The notes below the pieces were generated by a model that saw only the letters and a list, made by a program, of their open reading frames with translations, had not been told where the DNA came from and made no database searches. A stretch of 64,000 nt of DNA from Azolla caroliniana (Eukaryota > Polypodiophyta), in NCBI GenBank assembly GCA_043228905.1, contig JBHGNT010000066.1, forward strand, positions 1-64,000, read 5' to 3'. Shown in pieces: positions 38,581 through 51,189 of this stretch. The translations under genes and the position numbers were made by a program. Within the stretch, counting starts at the first letter, position 1, and every line of letters starts with the position of its first letter.

Positions 38581-39830
38581 GGAATTCAAAAATCAAGATT
38601 TTGAAACTCAGGTCAAGAGACATGACGAAAATACCAAATTTGAGGAGTCAGTTGAGAGGAGCCCTTGAGTAAATTAAAATGTTCATACGTAGCGAGTGTG
38701 ATATCGGATTTTTGTGTTCAAACATGCGATTCGAAGCTAACAACGCTAGCTATGATATGGAATTAACAAATCAAGATTTTGAAACTCAGGTCGAGAGACA
38801 TGACGAAATTACAAAATTTGAGGAATGAGGTTGGAAGAGCTAGTAGGTAAATTAAAATGTTCATACCTAGCGAGTGTGATATCGGATTTTTGTGTACAAA
38901 CATGCGAATCGAAGCTAACAACGCTAGCTATGATATAGAATTAAAAAATCAAGATTTTGAAACTCAGGTCGAGAGACATGACGAAATTAGCAAACATGAG
39001 GAGTGAGTTGGAAGAGCTAGTAGGTAAATTAAAATGTTCATACCTGGCGAGTGTGATATCGGATTTTTGTGTTCAAACATGCGAATCGAAGCTAACAACG
39101 CTAGCTATGATATGGAATATGGAATTAAAAAATCAAGATTTTGAAACTCAGGTCGAGAGACATGACGAAATTAGCAAACATGAGGAGTGAGTTGGAAGAG
39201 CTAGTAGGTAAATTAAAATGTTCATACCTGGCGAGTGTGATATCGGATTTTTGTGTTCAAACATGCGAATCGAAGCTAACAACGCTAGCTATGCTATGGA
39301 ATTAAAAAATCAAGATTTTGAAACTCAGGTCGAGAGACATGACGAAATTAGCAAACATGAGGAGGGAGTTGGAAGAGCTAGTAGGTAAATTAAAATGTTC
39401 ATACCTGGCGAGTGTGATATCGGATTTTTGTGTACAAATATGCGAATCGAAGCTAACAACGCTAGCTATGCTATGGAATTAACAAATCAAGATTTTGAAA
39501 CTCAGGTCGAGAGAGATGAGGAAATTAGCAAACTTGAGGAGTGAGTTGAGAGGAGCCCTTCAGTAAATTAAAATGTTCATACATGGCTCGTGTGATATCG
39601 GATTTTTGTGTACAAACATGCGAATCGAAGCTAACAACGCTAGCTATGATATGGAATTAAAAAATCAAGATTTTGAAACTCAGGTCGAGAGACATGAAGA
39701 AATTAGCAAACTTGAGGAGTGAGTTTAGAGGAGCCCTTGAGTAAATTAAAATGTTCATACCTGGCGAGTGTTATATCGGATTTTTTTGTACAAACATGCG
39801 AATCGAAGCTAACAACGCTAGCTATGATAT
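38581..39830. repeat. 7-monomer higher-order repeat (1,250 bp), copy 1
   Basis: Markers at 38,957 and 39,719 recur at 40,207 and 40,969, spacing 1,250 bp. That is 7 x 178 plus a 7-bp insertion minus three class C shortfalls. Unit markers are gaggagtcagttgag, gttcatacgtagcg, gaggaatgagg, the tatggaatatggaatt insertion, gctatggaattaac and gagagagatgagg. Confidence 0.88.
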
Positions 39831-41080
39831 GGAATTCAAAAATCAAGATTTTGAAACTCAGGTCGAGAGACATGACGAAAATACCAAATTTGAGGAGTCA
39901 GTTGAGAGGAGCCCTTGAGTAAATTAAAATGTTCATACGTAGCGAGTGTGATATCGGATTTTTGTGTTCAAACATGCGATTCGAAGCTAACAACGCTAGC
40001 TATGATATGGAATTAACAAATCAAGATTTTGAAACTCAGGTCGAGAGACATGACGAAATTACAAAATTTGAGGAATGAGGTTGGAAGAGCTAGTAGGTAA
40101 ATTAAAATGTTCATACCTAGCGAGTGTGATATCGGATTTTTGTGTACAAACATGCGAATCGAAGCTAACAACGCTAGCTATGATATAGAATTAAAAAATC
40201 AAGATTTTGAAACTCAGGTCGAGAGACATGACGAAATTAGCAAACATGAGGAGTGAGTTGGAAGAGCTAGTAGGTAAATTAAAATGTTCATACCTGGCGA
40301 GTGTGATATCGGATTTTTGTGTTCAAACATGCGAATCGAAGCTAACAACGCTAGCTATGATATGGAATATGGAATTAAAAAATCAAGATTTTGAAACTCA
40401 GGTCGAGAGACATGACGAAATTAGCAAACATGAGGAGTGAGTTGGAAGAGCTAGTAGGTAAATTAAAATGTTCATACCTGGCGAGTGTGATATCGGATTT
40501 TTGTGTTCAAACATGCGAATCGAAGCTAACAACGCTAGCTATGCTATGGAATTAAAAAATCAAGATTTTGAAACTCAGGTCGAGAGACATGACGAAATTA
40601 GCAAACATGAGGAGGGAGTTGGAAGAGCTAGTAGGTAAATTAAAATGTTCATACCTGGCGAGTGTGATATCGGATTTTTGTGTACAAATATGCGAATCGA
40701 AGCTAACAACGCTAGCTATGCTATGGAATTAACAAATCAAGATTTTGAAACTCAGGTCGAGAGAGATGAGGAAATTAGCAAACTTGAGGAGTGAGTTGAG
40801 AGGAGCCCTTCAGTAAATTAAAATGTTCATACATGGCTCGTGTGATATCGGATTTTTGTGTACAAACATGCGAATCGAAGCTAACAACGCTAGCTATGAT
40901 ATGGAATTAAAAAATCAAGATTTTGAAACTCAGGTCGAGAGACATGAAGAAATTAGCAAACTTGAGGAGTGAGTTTAGAGGAGCCCTTGAGTAAATTAAA
41001 ATGTTCATATCTGGCGAGTGTTATATCGGATTTTTTTGTACAAACATGCGAATCGAAGCTAACAACGCTAGCTATGATAT
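39831..41080. repeat. 7-monomer higher-order repeat (1,250 bp), copy 2
   Basis: Repeats copy 1 including gttcatacgtagcg (39,935), the 7-bp insertion (40,359) and the gagagagatgagg monomer (40,760). It begins with ggtcgagagac where copy 1 has ggtcaagagac. It ends in a T7-type monomer with aatttaaaaatc and gagacacatgaag (41,114). Confidence 0.87.
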
Positions 41081-41436
41081 GGAATTTAAAAATCAAGATT
41101 ATGAAACTCAGGTCGAGACACATGAAGAAATTAGCAAACATGAGGAGTGAGTTGAGACGAGCCCTTGAGTAAATTAAAATGTTCATACCTAGCGAGTGTG
41201 ATATCGGATTTTTGTGTTCAAACATGCGAATCGAAGCTAACAACGCTAGCTATGATATGGAATTAAAAAATCAAGATTTTGACACTCAGGTCGAGAGAGA
41301 TGATGAAATTAGCAAACATGAGGAGGGTGTTCAGAGGAACCATTGAGTGAATTAAAATGTTCATACCTGGCTCATGTGGTATCGGATTTTTGTGTTCCAA
41401 CATGCGAATCGAAGCTAACAACGCTAGCTATGATAT

Positions 41437-42690
41437 GGAATTCAAAAATCAAGATTTTGAAACTCAGGTCAAGAGACATGACGAAAATACCAAATTTGAG
41501 GAGTCAGTTGAGAGGAGCCCTTGAGTAAATTAAAATGTTCATACGTAGCGAGTGTGATATCGGATTTTTGTGTTCAAACATGCGATTCGAAGCTAACAAC
41601 GCTAGCTATGATATGGAATTAGCAAATCAAGATTTTGAAACTCAGGTCGAGAGACATGACGAAATTACAAAATTTGAGGAATGAGGTTGGAAGAGCTAGT
41701 AGGTAAATTAAAATGTTCATACCTAGCGAGTGTGATATCGGATTTTTGTGTACAAACATGCGAATCGAAGCTAACAACGCTAGCTATGATATAGAATTAA
41801 AAAATCAAGATTTTGAAACTCAGGTCGAGAGACATGACGAAATTAGCAAACATGAGGAGTGAGTTGGAAGAGCTAGTAGGTAAATTAAAATGTTCATACC
41901 TGGCGAGTGTGATATCGGATTTTTGTGTTCAAACATGCGAATCGAAGCTAACAACGCTAGCTATGATATGGAATATGGAATTAAAAAATCAAGATTTTGA
42001 AACTCAGGTCGAGAGACATGACGAAATTAGCAAACATGAGGAGTGAGTTGGAAGAGCTAGTAGGTAAATTAAAATGTTCATACCTGGCGAGTGTGATATC
42101 GGATTTTTGTGTTCAAACATGCGAATCGAAGCTAACAACGCTAGCTATGCTATGGAATTAAAAAATCAAGATTTTGAAACTCAGGTCGAGAGACATGACG
42201 AAATTAGCAAACATGAGGAGGGAGTTGGAAGAGCTAGTAGGTAAATTAAAATGTTCATACCTGGCGAGTGTGATATCGGATTTTTGTGTACAAATATGCG
42301 AATCGAAGCTAACAACGCTAGCTATGCTATGGAATTAACAAATCAAGATTTTGAAACTCAGGTCGAGAGAGATGAGGAAATTAGCAAACTTGAGGAGTGA
42401 GTTGAGAGGAGCCCTTCAGTAAATTAAAATGTTCATACATGGCTCGTGTGATATCGGATTTTTGTGTACAAACATGCGAATCGAAGCTAACAACGCTAGC
42501 TATGATATGGAATTAAAAAATCAAGATTTTGAAACTCAGGTCGAGAGACATGAAGAAATTAGCAAACTTGAGGAGTGAGTTTAGAGGAGCCCTTGAGTAA
42601 ATTAAAATGTTCATACCTGGCGAGTGTTATATCGGATTTTTTTGTACAAACATGCGAATCGAAGCTAACAACGCTAGCTATGATATGGAA
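41437..42690. repeat. 7-monomer higher-order repeat, copy 3, displaced by two monomers
   Basis: Matches copy 2 at an offset of 1,606 bp (1,250 + 356), so two extra monomers (41,081-41,436) separate the copies. The extra pair carries gtgttcagaggaacc and ggctcatgtggtatcgg; the first of these is shared with about 36,160. Copy 3 has ggtcaagagac like copy 1 and a private aattagcaaatc near 41,618. Confidence 0.85.
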
Positions 42691-45170
42691 TTAAAAAATC
42701 AAGATTATGAAACTCAGGTCGAGACACATGAAGAAATTAGCAAACATGAGGAGTGAGTTGAGACGAGCCCTTGAGTAAATTAAAATGTTCATACCTAGCG
42801 AGTGTGATATCGGATTTTTTTGTACAAACATGCGAATCGAAGCTAACAACGCTAGCTATGATATGGAATTAACAAATCAAGATATTGAAACTCAGGTCGA
42901 GAGAGATGATGAAATTAGCAAACATGAGGAGGGAGTTTAGAGGAACCATTGAGTGAATTAAAATGTTCATACCTGGCTCGTGTGATATCGGATTTTTGTG
43001 TTCCAACATGCGAATCGAAGCTAACAACGCTAGCTATGATATGGAATTCAAAAATCAAGATTTTGAAACTCAGGTCAAGAGACATGACGAAATTACAAAA
43101 TTTGAGGAGTGAGGATGGAAGAGCTAGTAGGTAAATTAAAATTTTCATACCTAGCGAGTGTGATATCGGATTTTTGTGTACAAACATGCGAATCGAAGCT
43201 AACAACGCTAGCTATGATATAGAATTAAAAAATCAAGATTTTGAAACTCAGGTCGAGAGACATGACGAAATTAGCAAACATGAGGAGTGAGTTGGAAGAG
43301 CTAGTAGGTAAATTAAAATGTTCATACCTGGCGAGTGTGATATCGGATTTTTGTGTTCAAACATGCGAATCGAAGCTAACAACGCTAGCTATGATATGGA
43401 ATTAAAAAATCAAAATTTTGAAACTCAGGTCGAGAGACATGACGAAATTAGCAAACATGAGGAGTGAGTTGGAAGAGCTAGTAGGTAAATTAAAATGTTC
43501 ATACCTGGCGAGTGTGATATCGGATTTTTGTGTTCAAACATGCGAATCGAAGCTAACAACGCTAGCTATGCTATGGAATTAAAAAATCAAGATTTTGAAA
43601 CTCAGGTCGAGAGACATGACGAAATTAGCAAACATGAGGAGGGAGTTGGAAGAGCTAGTAGGTAAATTAAAATGTTCATACCTGGCGAGTGTGATATCGG
43701 ATTTTTGTGTACAAATATGCGAATCGAAGCTAACAACGCTAGCTATGCTATGGAATTAACAAATCAAGATTTTGAAACTCAGGTCGAGAGAGATGAGGAA
43801 ATTAGCAAACTTGAGGAGTGAGTTGAGAGGAGCCCTTCAGTAAATTAAAATGTTCATACATGGCTCGTGTGATATCGGATTTTTGTGTACAAACATGCGA
43901 ATCGAAGCTAACAACGCTAGCTATGATATGGAATTAAAAAATCAAGATTTTGAAACTCAGGTCGAGAGACATGAAGAAATTAGCAAACTTGAGGAGTGAG
44001 TTTAGAGGAGCCCTTGAGTAAATTAAAATGTTCATACCTGGCGAGTGTTATATCGGATTTTTTTGTACAAACATGCGAATCGAAGCTAACAACGCTAGCT
44101 ATGATATGGAATTAAAAAATCAAGATTTTGAAACTCAGGTCGAGAGACATGACGAAATTAGCAAACATGAGGATTCAGTTGAGAGGAGCCCTTGACTAAA
44201 TTAAAATGTTCATACCTGGCGAGTGTGATATCGGATTTTTGTGTACAAATATGCGAATCGAAGCTAACAACGCTAGCTATGCTATGGAATTAACAAATCA
44301 AGATTTTGAAACTCAGGTCGAGAGAGATGAGGAAATTAGCAAACTTGAGGAGTGAGTTGAGAGGAGCCCTTCAGTAAATTAAAATGTTCATACATGGCTC
44401 GTGTGATATCGGATTTTTGTGTACAAACATGCGAATCGAAGCTAACAACGCTAGCTATGATATGGAATTAAAAAATCAACATTTTGAAACTCAGGTCGAG
44501 AGACATGAAGAAATTAGCAAACTTGAGGAGTGAGTTTAGAGGAGCCCTTGAGTAAATTAAAATGTTCATACCTGGCGAGTGTTATATTGGATTTTTTTGT
44601 ACAAACATGCGAATCGAAGCTAACAACGCTAGCTATGATATGGAATTAAAAAATCAAGATTATGAAACTCAGGTCGAGACACATGAAGAAATTAGCAAAC
44701 ATGAGGAGAGAGTTGAGACGAGCCCTTGAGTAAATTAAAATGTTCATACCTAGCGAGTGTGATATCGGATTTTTTTGTACAAACATGCGAATCGAAGCTA
44801 ACAACGCTAGCTATGATATGGAATTAACAAATCAAGATATTGAAACTCAGGTCGAGAGAAATGATGAAATTAGCAAACATGAGGAGGGAGTTTAGAGGAA
44901 CCATTGAGTGAATTAAAATGTTCATACCTGGCTCGTGTGATATCGAATTTTTGTGTTCCAACATGCGAATCGAAGCTAACAACGCTAGCTATGATATGGA
45001 ATTCAAAAATCAAGATTTTGAAACTCAGGTCGAGAGACATGACGAAATTACAAAATTTGAGGAGTGAGGTTGGAAGAGCTAGTAGGTAAATTAAAATGTT
45101 CATACCTAGCGAGTGTGATATCGGATTTTTGTGTTCAAACATGCGAATCGAAGCTAACACAGCTAGCTAT
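42691..45170. repeat. T7 cassette, class C run and duplicated trimer
   Basis: Holds the module T7 monomer, gatattgaaac monomer, ttgagtgaatt/gtgttccaac monomer, ttacaaaatttgagg and class C twice: about 42,620-43,260 and 44,580-45,130. The marker pair 42,915 and 44,870 is 1,955 bp apart. Between them, 43,747 and 44,281 (gctatggaattaac) are 534 bp apart, a three-monomer duplication. Confidence 0.78.
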
Positions 45171-47935
45171 GATATGGAATTAACAAATCAAAATTTTGAA
45201 ACTCAGGTCGAGAGACATGACGAAAATACCAAATTTGAGGAGTGAGGTTGGAAGAGCTAGTAGGTAAATTAAAATGTTCATACCTGGCGAGTGTGATATC
45301 GGATTTTTGTGTTCAAACATGCGAATCGAAGCTAACAACGCTAGCTATGATATGGAATTAAAAAATCAAGATTTTGACACTCAGGTCGAGAGAGATGATG
45401 AAATTAGCAAACTTGAGGAGTGAGTTGAGAGGAGCCCTTCAGTAAATTAAAATGTTCATACATGGCTCGTGTGATATCGGATTTTTGTGTACAAACATGC
45501 GAATCGAAGCTAACAACGCTAGCTATGATATGAAATTAACAAATCAAGATTTTGAAACTCAGGTCGAGAGACATGACGAAATTAGCAAACATGAGGATTC
45601 AGTTGAGAGGAGCCCTTGACTAAATTAAAATGTTCATACCTAGCGAGTGTGATATCGGATTTTTGTGTACAAACATGCGATTTGAAGCTAGCAACGCTAG
45701 CTATGATATGGAATTAAAAAATCAAGATTTTGAAACTCAGGTCGAGAGACATCACGAAATTACCAAATTTGAGGACTGAGTTGAGAGGAACCCTTGAGTA
45801 AATTAAAATGTTCATACCTGGCGAGTGTGATATCGGATTTTTGTGTACAAACATGTGAATCGAAGCTAACAACGCTAGCTATGATATGGAATTAAAAAAT
45901 CAAGATTTTGAAACTCAGGTCGAGAGACATGACGAAATTACCAAATTTGAGGAGTGAGTTGAGAGGAGCCCTTGAGTAAATTAAAATGTTCATACCTGGC
46001 GAGTGTGATATCTGATTTTTGTGTACAAACACGCGAATCGAAGCTAACAACGCTAGCTATGATATGGAGTTAACAAATCAAGATTTTGAAACTCAGGTCG
46101 AGAGACATGACGAAATTAGCAAACATGAGGATTCAGTTGAGAGGAGCCCTTCACTAAATTAAAATGTTCATACCTAGCGAGTGTGATATCGGATTTTTGT
46201 GTACAAACATGCGATTCGAAGCTAGCAACGCTAGCTATGATATGGAATTCAAAAATCAAGATTTTGAAACTCAGGTCGAGAGACATGACGAAATTACCAA
46301 ATTTGAGGAGTGAGTTGAGAGGAGCCCTTGACTCAATTAAAATGTTCATACCTGGTGAGTGTGATATCGGATTTTTGTGTACAAACATTCGAATCGAAGC
46401 TAACAACGCTAGCTATGATATGGAATTAAAAAATCAAGATTTTGAAACTCAGGTCGAGAGACATGACGAAATTACCAAATTTGAGGACTAAGGCTGGAAG
46501 AGCCAGGAGGTAAATTAAAATGTTCATACCTGGCGAGTGTGATATCGGATTTTTGTGTTCAAACATGCGAATCGAAGCTAACAACGCTAGCTATGATATG
46601 GAATTAAAAAATCAAGATTTTGAAACTCAGGTCGAGAGACATGATGAAATTAGCAAACATGAGGGGTGAGTTGAGAGGAGCCCATGAGTAAATTAAAATG
46701 TTCATACCTGGCGAGTGTGATATCGGATTTTTGTGTTCAAACATGCGAATCGAAGCTAACAACGCTAGCTATGATATGGAATTCAAAAATCAAGATTTTG
46801 AAACTCAGGTCGAGAGAGATGACGAAATTAGCAAACATGAGGAGGGAGTTGAGAGGAGCCCATGAGTAAATTAAAATGTTCATACCTGGCGAGTGTGATA
46901 TCGGATTTTTGTGTACAAACATGTGAATCGAAGCTAACAACGCTAGCTATGATATGGAATTAAAAAATCAAGATTTTGAAACTCAGGTCGAGAGACATGA
47001 CGAAATTACAAAATTTGAGGAGTGAGGTTGGAAGAGCTGGTAGGTAAATTAAAATGTCCATACCTAGCGAGTGTGATATCGGATTTTTGTGTACAAACAT
47101 GCGAATCGAAGCTAACAACGCTAGCTATGATATGAAATTAAAAAATCAAGATTTTAAAACTCAGGTCGAGAGACATGACGAAATTAGCAAACATGAGGAG
47201 TGAGTTGGAAGAGCTAGTAGGTAAATTAAAATGTTCATACCTGGCGAGTGTGATATCGGATTTTTGTGTTGAAACATGCGAATCGAAGCTAACAACGCTA
47301 GCTATGCTATGGAATTAAAAAATCAAGATTTTGAAACTCAGGTCGAGAGACATGACGAAATTAGCAAACATGAGGAGTGAGTTGGAAGAGCTAGTAGGTA
47401 AATTAAAATGTTCATACCTGGCGAGTGTGATATCGGATTTTTGTGTACAAACATGTGAATCGAAGCTAACAACGCTAGCTATGATATGGAATTAAAAAAT
47501 CAAGATTTTGAAACTCAGGTCGAGAGACATGACGAAATTACAAAATTTGAGGAGTGAGGTTGGAAGAGCTAGTAGGTAAATTAAAATGTCCATACCTAGC
47601 GAGTGTGATATCGGATTTTTGTGTACAAACATGCGAATCGAAGCTAACAACGCTAGCTATGATATGAAATTAAAAAATCAAGATTTTGAAAGTCAGGTCG
47701 AGAGACATGACGAAATTAGCAAACATGAGGAGTGAGTTGGAAGAGCTAGTAGGTAAATTAAAATGTTCATACCTGGCGAGTGTGATATCGGATTTTTGTG
47801 TTCAAACATGCGAATTGAAGCTTACAACGCTAGCTATGCTATGGAATTAAAAAATCAAGATTTTGAAACTCAGGTCGAGAGACATGACGAAATTAGCAAA
47901 CATGAGGAGGGAGTTGGAAGAGCTAGTAAGTAAAT
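45171..47935. repeat. Diverse monomers, including a 532-bp trimer duplication
   Basis: This is among the least regular parts of the window. It contains rare variants such as gaggactgag, acacgcgaatcg near 46,030, ctggtgagtg near 46,353 and aacattcgaatc near 46,386. Near 46,916 and 47,448, acatgtgaatcg followed by aatgtccatacc and gatatgaaatt forms a trimer repeated at 532 bp (two 177-bp monomers plus one 178). The frame near 46,183-46,491 stays open for 102 codons by chance and is not a gene. Confidence 0.72.
45686..45702. other. Perfect dyad: 7-bp inverted repeat with 3-base loop
   Basis: agctagc-aac-gctagct is a perfect inverted repeat. The usual monomer has agctaac-aac-gctagct, with one mismatch. 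The perfect form occurs also at 35,713, 46,220, 50,307, 50,485, 51,729, 52,441 and at the matching places of the 1,601-bp copies, and near 62,294, 63,184 and 63,362. I saw none before 35.7 kb. It could extrude a small hairpin; function is unknown. Confidence 0.85.
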
Positions 47936-48990
47936 TAAAATGTTCATACCTGGCGAGTGTGATATCGGATTTTTGTGTACAAATATGCGAATCGAAGCTA
48001 ACAACGCTAGCTATGATATGGAATTAACAAATCAAGATTTTGAAACTCAGGTCGAGAGAGATGATGAAATTAGCAAACTTGAGGAGTGAGTTGAGAGGAG
48101 CCCTTCAGTAAATTAAAATGTTCATACATGGCTCGTGTGATATCGGATTTTTGTGTACAAACATGCGAATCGAAGCTAACAACGCTAGCTATGATATGGA
48201 ATTAAAAAATCAAGATTTTGAAACTCAGGTCGAGAGACATGAAGAAATTAGCGAACTTGAGGAGTGAGTTTAGAGGATCCCTTGAGTAAATTAAAATGTT
48301 CATACCTGGCGAGTGTTATATCGGATTTTTTTGTACAAACATGCGAATCGAAGCTAACAACGCTAGCTATGATATGGAATTAAAAAATCAAGATTATGAA
48401 ACTCAGGTCGAGACACATGAAGAAATTAGCAAACATGAGGAGAGAGTTGAGACGAGCCCTTGAGTAAATTAAAATGTTCATACCTAGCGAGTGTGATATC
48501 GGATTTTTTTGTACAAACATGCGAATCGAAGCTAACAACGCTAGCTATGATATGGAATTAACAAATCAAGATATTGAAACTCAGGTCGAGAGAAATGATG
48601 AAATTAGCAAACATGAGGAGGGAGTTTAGAGGAACCATTGAGTGAATTAAAATGTTCATACCTGGCTCGTGTGATATCGAATTTTTGTGTTCTAACATGC
48701 GAATCGAAGCTAACAACGCTAGCTATGATATGGAATTCAAAAATCAAGATTTTGAAACTCAGGTCGAGAGACATGACGAAATTACAAAATTTGAGGAGTG
48801 AGGTTGGAAGAGCTAGTAGGTAAATTAAAATGTTCATACCTAGCGAGTGTGATATCGGATTTTTGTGTACAAACATGCGAATCGAAGCTAACAACGCTAG
48901 CTATGATATAGAATTAAAAAATCAAGATTTTGAAACTCAGGTCGAGAGACATGACGAAATTAGCAAACATGAGGAGTGAGTTGGAAGAGC
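47936..48990. repeat. Reused module shared with 44.3-45.1 kb and 59.0-61.2 kb
   Basis: Runs from gagagagatgatg and catacatggctcg through the T7 monomer (about 48,409) to the gatatcgaatttttgtgttc monomer and the ttacaaaatttgagg/class C junction. The marker at 48,604 corresponds to 44,870 (+3,734 bp) and 60,945 (+12,341 bp), with the rare gagagaaatgatg shared by all three. The gtgttctaac form is shared with 61,031 and 62,806. Confidence 0.78.
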
Positions 48991-51189
48991 TAGTAGGTAA
49001 ATTAAAATGTTCATACCTGGCGAGTGTGATATCGGATTTTTGTGTTCAAACATGCGAATCGAAGCTAACAACGCTAGCTATGATATGGAATTAAAAAATC
49101 AAGATTTTGAAACTCAGGTCGAGAGACATGACGGAATTAGCAAACATGAGGAGTGAGTTGAGAGGAGCCCTTGAGTAAATTAAAATGTTCATACCTAGCG
49201 AGTGTGATATCGGATTTTTGTGTTCAAACATGCGAATCGAAGCTAACAACGCTAGCTATGATATGGAATTAAAAAATCAAAATTTTGAAACTCAGGTCGA
49301 GAGACATGACGAAATTAGCAAACATGAGGAGTGAGTTGGAAGAGCTAGTAGGTAAATTAAAATGTTCATACCTGGCGAGTGTGATATCGGATTTTTGTGT
49401 TCAAACATGCGAATCGAAGCTAACAACGCTAGCTATGCTATGGAATTAAAAAATCAAGATTTTGAAACTCAGGTCGAGAGACAGGACGAAATTAGCAAAC
49501 ATGAGGAGTGAGTTGGAAGAGCTAGTAGGTAAATTAAAATGTTCATACCTGGCGAGTGTGATATCGGATTTTTGTGTTCAAACATGCGAATCGAAGCTAA
49601 CAACGCTAGCTATGATATGGAATTAAAAAATCAAGATTTTGAAACTCAGGTCGAGAGACATGACGGAATTAGCAAACATGAGGAGTGAGTTGAGAGGAGC
49701 CCTTGAGTAAATTAAAATGTTCATACCTAGCGAGTGTGATATCGGCTTTTTGTGGACAAATATGCGAATCGAAGCTAACAATGCTAGCTATGATATGGAA
49801 TTAACAAATCAAGATTTTGAAACTCAGGTCGAGAGAGATGATGAAATTAGCAAACTTGAGGAGTGAGTTGAGAGGAGCCCTTCAGTAAATTAAAATGTTC
49901 ATACATGGCTCGTGTGATATCGGATTTTTGTGTACAAACATGCGAAAAGAAGCTAACAACGCTAGCTATGATATGGAATTTTAAAATCAAGATTTTGAAA
50001 CTCAGGACGAGAGACATGACGAAATTAGCAAACATGAGGAGGGAGTTCAGAGGAAGCATTGAGTAAATTAAAATGTTCATACCTGGCTCGTGTGATATCG
50101 GATTTTTGTGTTCAAACATGCGAATCGAAGCTAGCAACACTAGCTATGATATGGAATTAACAAATCAAGATTTTGAAACTCAGGTCGAGAGACATGACGA
50201 AATTAGCAAACATGAGGATTCAGTTGAGAGGAGCCCTTGACTAAATTAAAATGTTCATACCTAGCGAGTGTGATATCGGATTTTTGTGTACAAACATGCG
50301 ATTCGAAGCTAGCAACGCTAGCTATGATATGGAATTAACAAATCAAGATTTTGAAACTCAGGTCGAGAGAGATGATGAAATTAGCAAACATGAGGATTCA
50401 GTTGAGAGGAGCCCTTGACTAAATTAAAATGTTCATACCTAGCGAGTGTGATATCGGATTTTTGTGTACAAACATGCGATTCGAAGCTAGCAACGCTAGC
50501 TATGATATGGAATTAAAAAATCAAGATTTTGAAACTCAGGTCGAGAGACATCACGAAATTACCAAATTTGAGGACTGAGTTGAGAGGAACCCTTGAGTAA
50601 ATTAAAATGTTCATACCTGGCGAGTGTGATATCGAATTTTTGTGTTCTAACATGCGAATCGAAGCTAACAACGCTAGCTATGATATGGAATTCAAAAATC
50701 AAGATTTTGAAACTCAGGTCGAGAGACATGACGAAAATACAAAATTTGAGGAGTGAGGTTGGAAGAGCTAGTAGGTAAATTAAAATGTTCATACCTAGCG
50801 AGTGTGATATCGGATTTTTGTGTACAAACATGCGAATCGAAGCTAACAACGCTAGCTATGATATAGAATTAAAAAATCAAGATTTTGAAACTCAGGTCGA
50901 GAGACATGACGAAATTAGCAAACATGAGGAGTGAGTTGGAAGAGCTAGTAGGTAAATTAAAATGTTCATACCTAGCGAGTGTGATATCGGATTTTTGTGT
51001 TCAAACATGCGAATCGAAGCTAACAACGCTAGCTATGATATGGAATTAAAAAATCAAGATTTTGAAACTCAGGTCGAGAGACATGACGGAATTAGCAAAC
51101 ATGAGGAGTGAGTTGAGAGGAGCCCTTGAGTAAATTAAAATGTTCATACCTAGCGAGTGTGATATCGGCTTTTTGTGGACAAATATCGA
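48991..51189. repeat. Mixed class C and dyad-bearing monomers
   Basis: A class C monomer followed by a gacggaattagc class A monomer occurs near 49,020-49,190 and again near 49,540-49,710. The stretch 49,847-50,150 matches the start of the 1,601-bp unit (51,447-51,750). Two consecutive monomers at about 50,260-50,570 carry a perfect agctagc/gctagct dyad. Private changes include gtggacaaatatg near 49,754, gcgaaaagaagc near 49,944 and a two-base deletion at aaatatcgaatcg near 51,181. Confidence 0.72.

Noticed and set aside
46183-46491. Longest open frame (102 codons) as a possible gene
   Set aside because: It simply spans two monomers where a stop is missing by substitution. It has no codon pattern or flanking sequence different from the rest of the array.
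49700-51189. A fifth, upstream copy of the 1,601-bp unit
   Set aside because: Its first two monomers (49,847-50,150) match at an offset of 1,600 bp, but the following monomers are of other types (dyad and gatatcgaattt forms). Only a partial relationship is supported.
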